Below are positions 5,620-5,738 of a stretch of DNA of 5,738 nt, one piece after another. A program made the translations under genes and the position numbers. How positions within the stretch are numbered: position 1 is the stretch's first letter; each line of letters starts with the position of its first letter. The notes under the pieces are model-generated. The model worked only from the letters and a program-made list of their open reading frames with translations, was not told where the DNA came from and did no database searches. Source of the stretch: an uncultured Clostridia bacterium (lineage in GTDB: Bacteria; Bacillota; Clostridia; Oscillospirales; Ruminococcaceae); contig CAMNVW010000100.1 of assembly GCA_946563605.1 (NCBI GenBank), positions 1 to 5,738 of the forward strand, read 5' to 3'.

Positions 5620-5738
5620 CTACTTTTTGTTTTCGGCTTTCCACTCCAGATATTCGTCGAAGGTGCAGCGGCGGTCGATGATGCCGTCCGGTGTGATTTC
5701 GATGATGCGGTTTGCAACCGTCTGTACAAACTCGTGGT
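5620..5738 (-). CDS. ABC-F family ATPase, C-terminal end (partial)
   Basis: Only the last 38 residues and the TAG stop (5622-5620) are in the window; the gene continues past the right edge. The visible peptide begins HEFVQTVANRIIEIT, then has PDG, and ends CTFDEYLEWKAENKK. This matches the end of the second nucleotide-binding domain of ABC-F proteins: the switch region (normally SHDxEF), a ANRIxEI strand, and the closing YDEYL motif. The closest subgroup by eye is YkpA/YbiT-like. ABC-F proteins are soluble ATPases that act on the ribosome, helping translation or giving antibiotic protection; they are not transporters. Which role applies cannot be judged from this fragment. Confidence 0.75.
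   Translation of the reverse strand, partial: HEFVQTVANRIIEITPDGIIDRRCTFDEYLEWKAENKK

Overview
The window looks like chromosomal DNA from a gut-type Clostridia (Bacillota; Oscillospirales or Lachnospirales). I infer this from the strong AGGAGG ribosome binding sites, TTG starts, the DUF4373/DnaD replication protein, and a 52-bp hairpin repeat of the GGCTCCCTTGTGTAAAGGGAGC type that I recall as common between genes in those genomes. The species cannot be fixed from the sequence.

Layout. Bases 1-104 hold two tandem copies of the 52-bp repeat, each with two hairpins. At 209-1090 (+) lies a phage- or ICE-type replication protein with an N-terminal DUF4373 (Lin1244/Lin1753-like) domain and a C-terminal DnaD-like domain. 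It stands alone here, so it is probably the edge or a remnant of a mobile element. Facing it, at 1136-1708 (-), is an unrecognised membrane-anchored protein of 190 residues with six cysteines. The 244-bp divergent spacer 1709-1952 holds a direct repeat, a probable promoter and a leader hairpin for the next operon.

From 1953 to 5505 (+) runs a complete high-affinity phosphate ABC transporter operon, pstS-pstC-pstA-pstB. It encodes a lipid-anchored phosphate-binding protein, two membrane permeases and the ATPase. pstS and pstC are separated by a GC-rich stem-loop that could let pstS be expressed above the rest. pstC, pstA and pstB are tightly packed (4-nt gap, then a 16-nt overlap). Neither phoU nor a PhoB/PhoR-type regulator follows pstB within the window.

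At 5570-5602 a hairpin terminator separates the operon from the 3' end of an ABC-F ATPase gene on the minus strand, which runs off the right edge. I found no clear new system. The parts most worth a second look are the repeat array, the orphan replication gene, the unknown six-cysteine protein with its repeat-containing divergent promoter region, and the internal repeat and motif changes in the Pst proteins.
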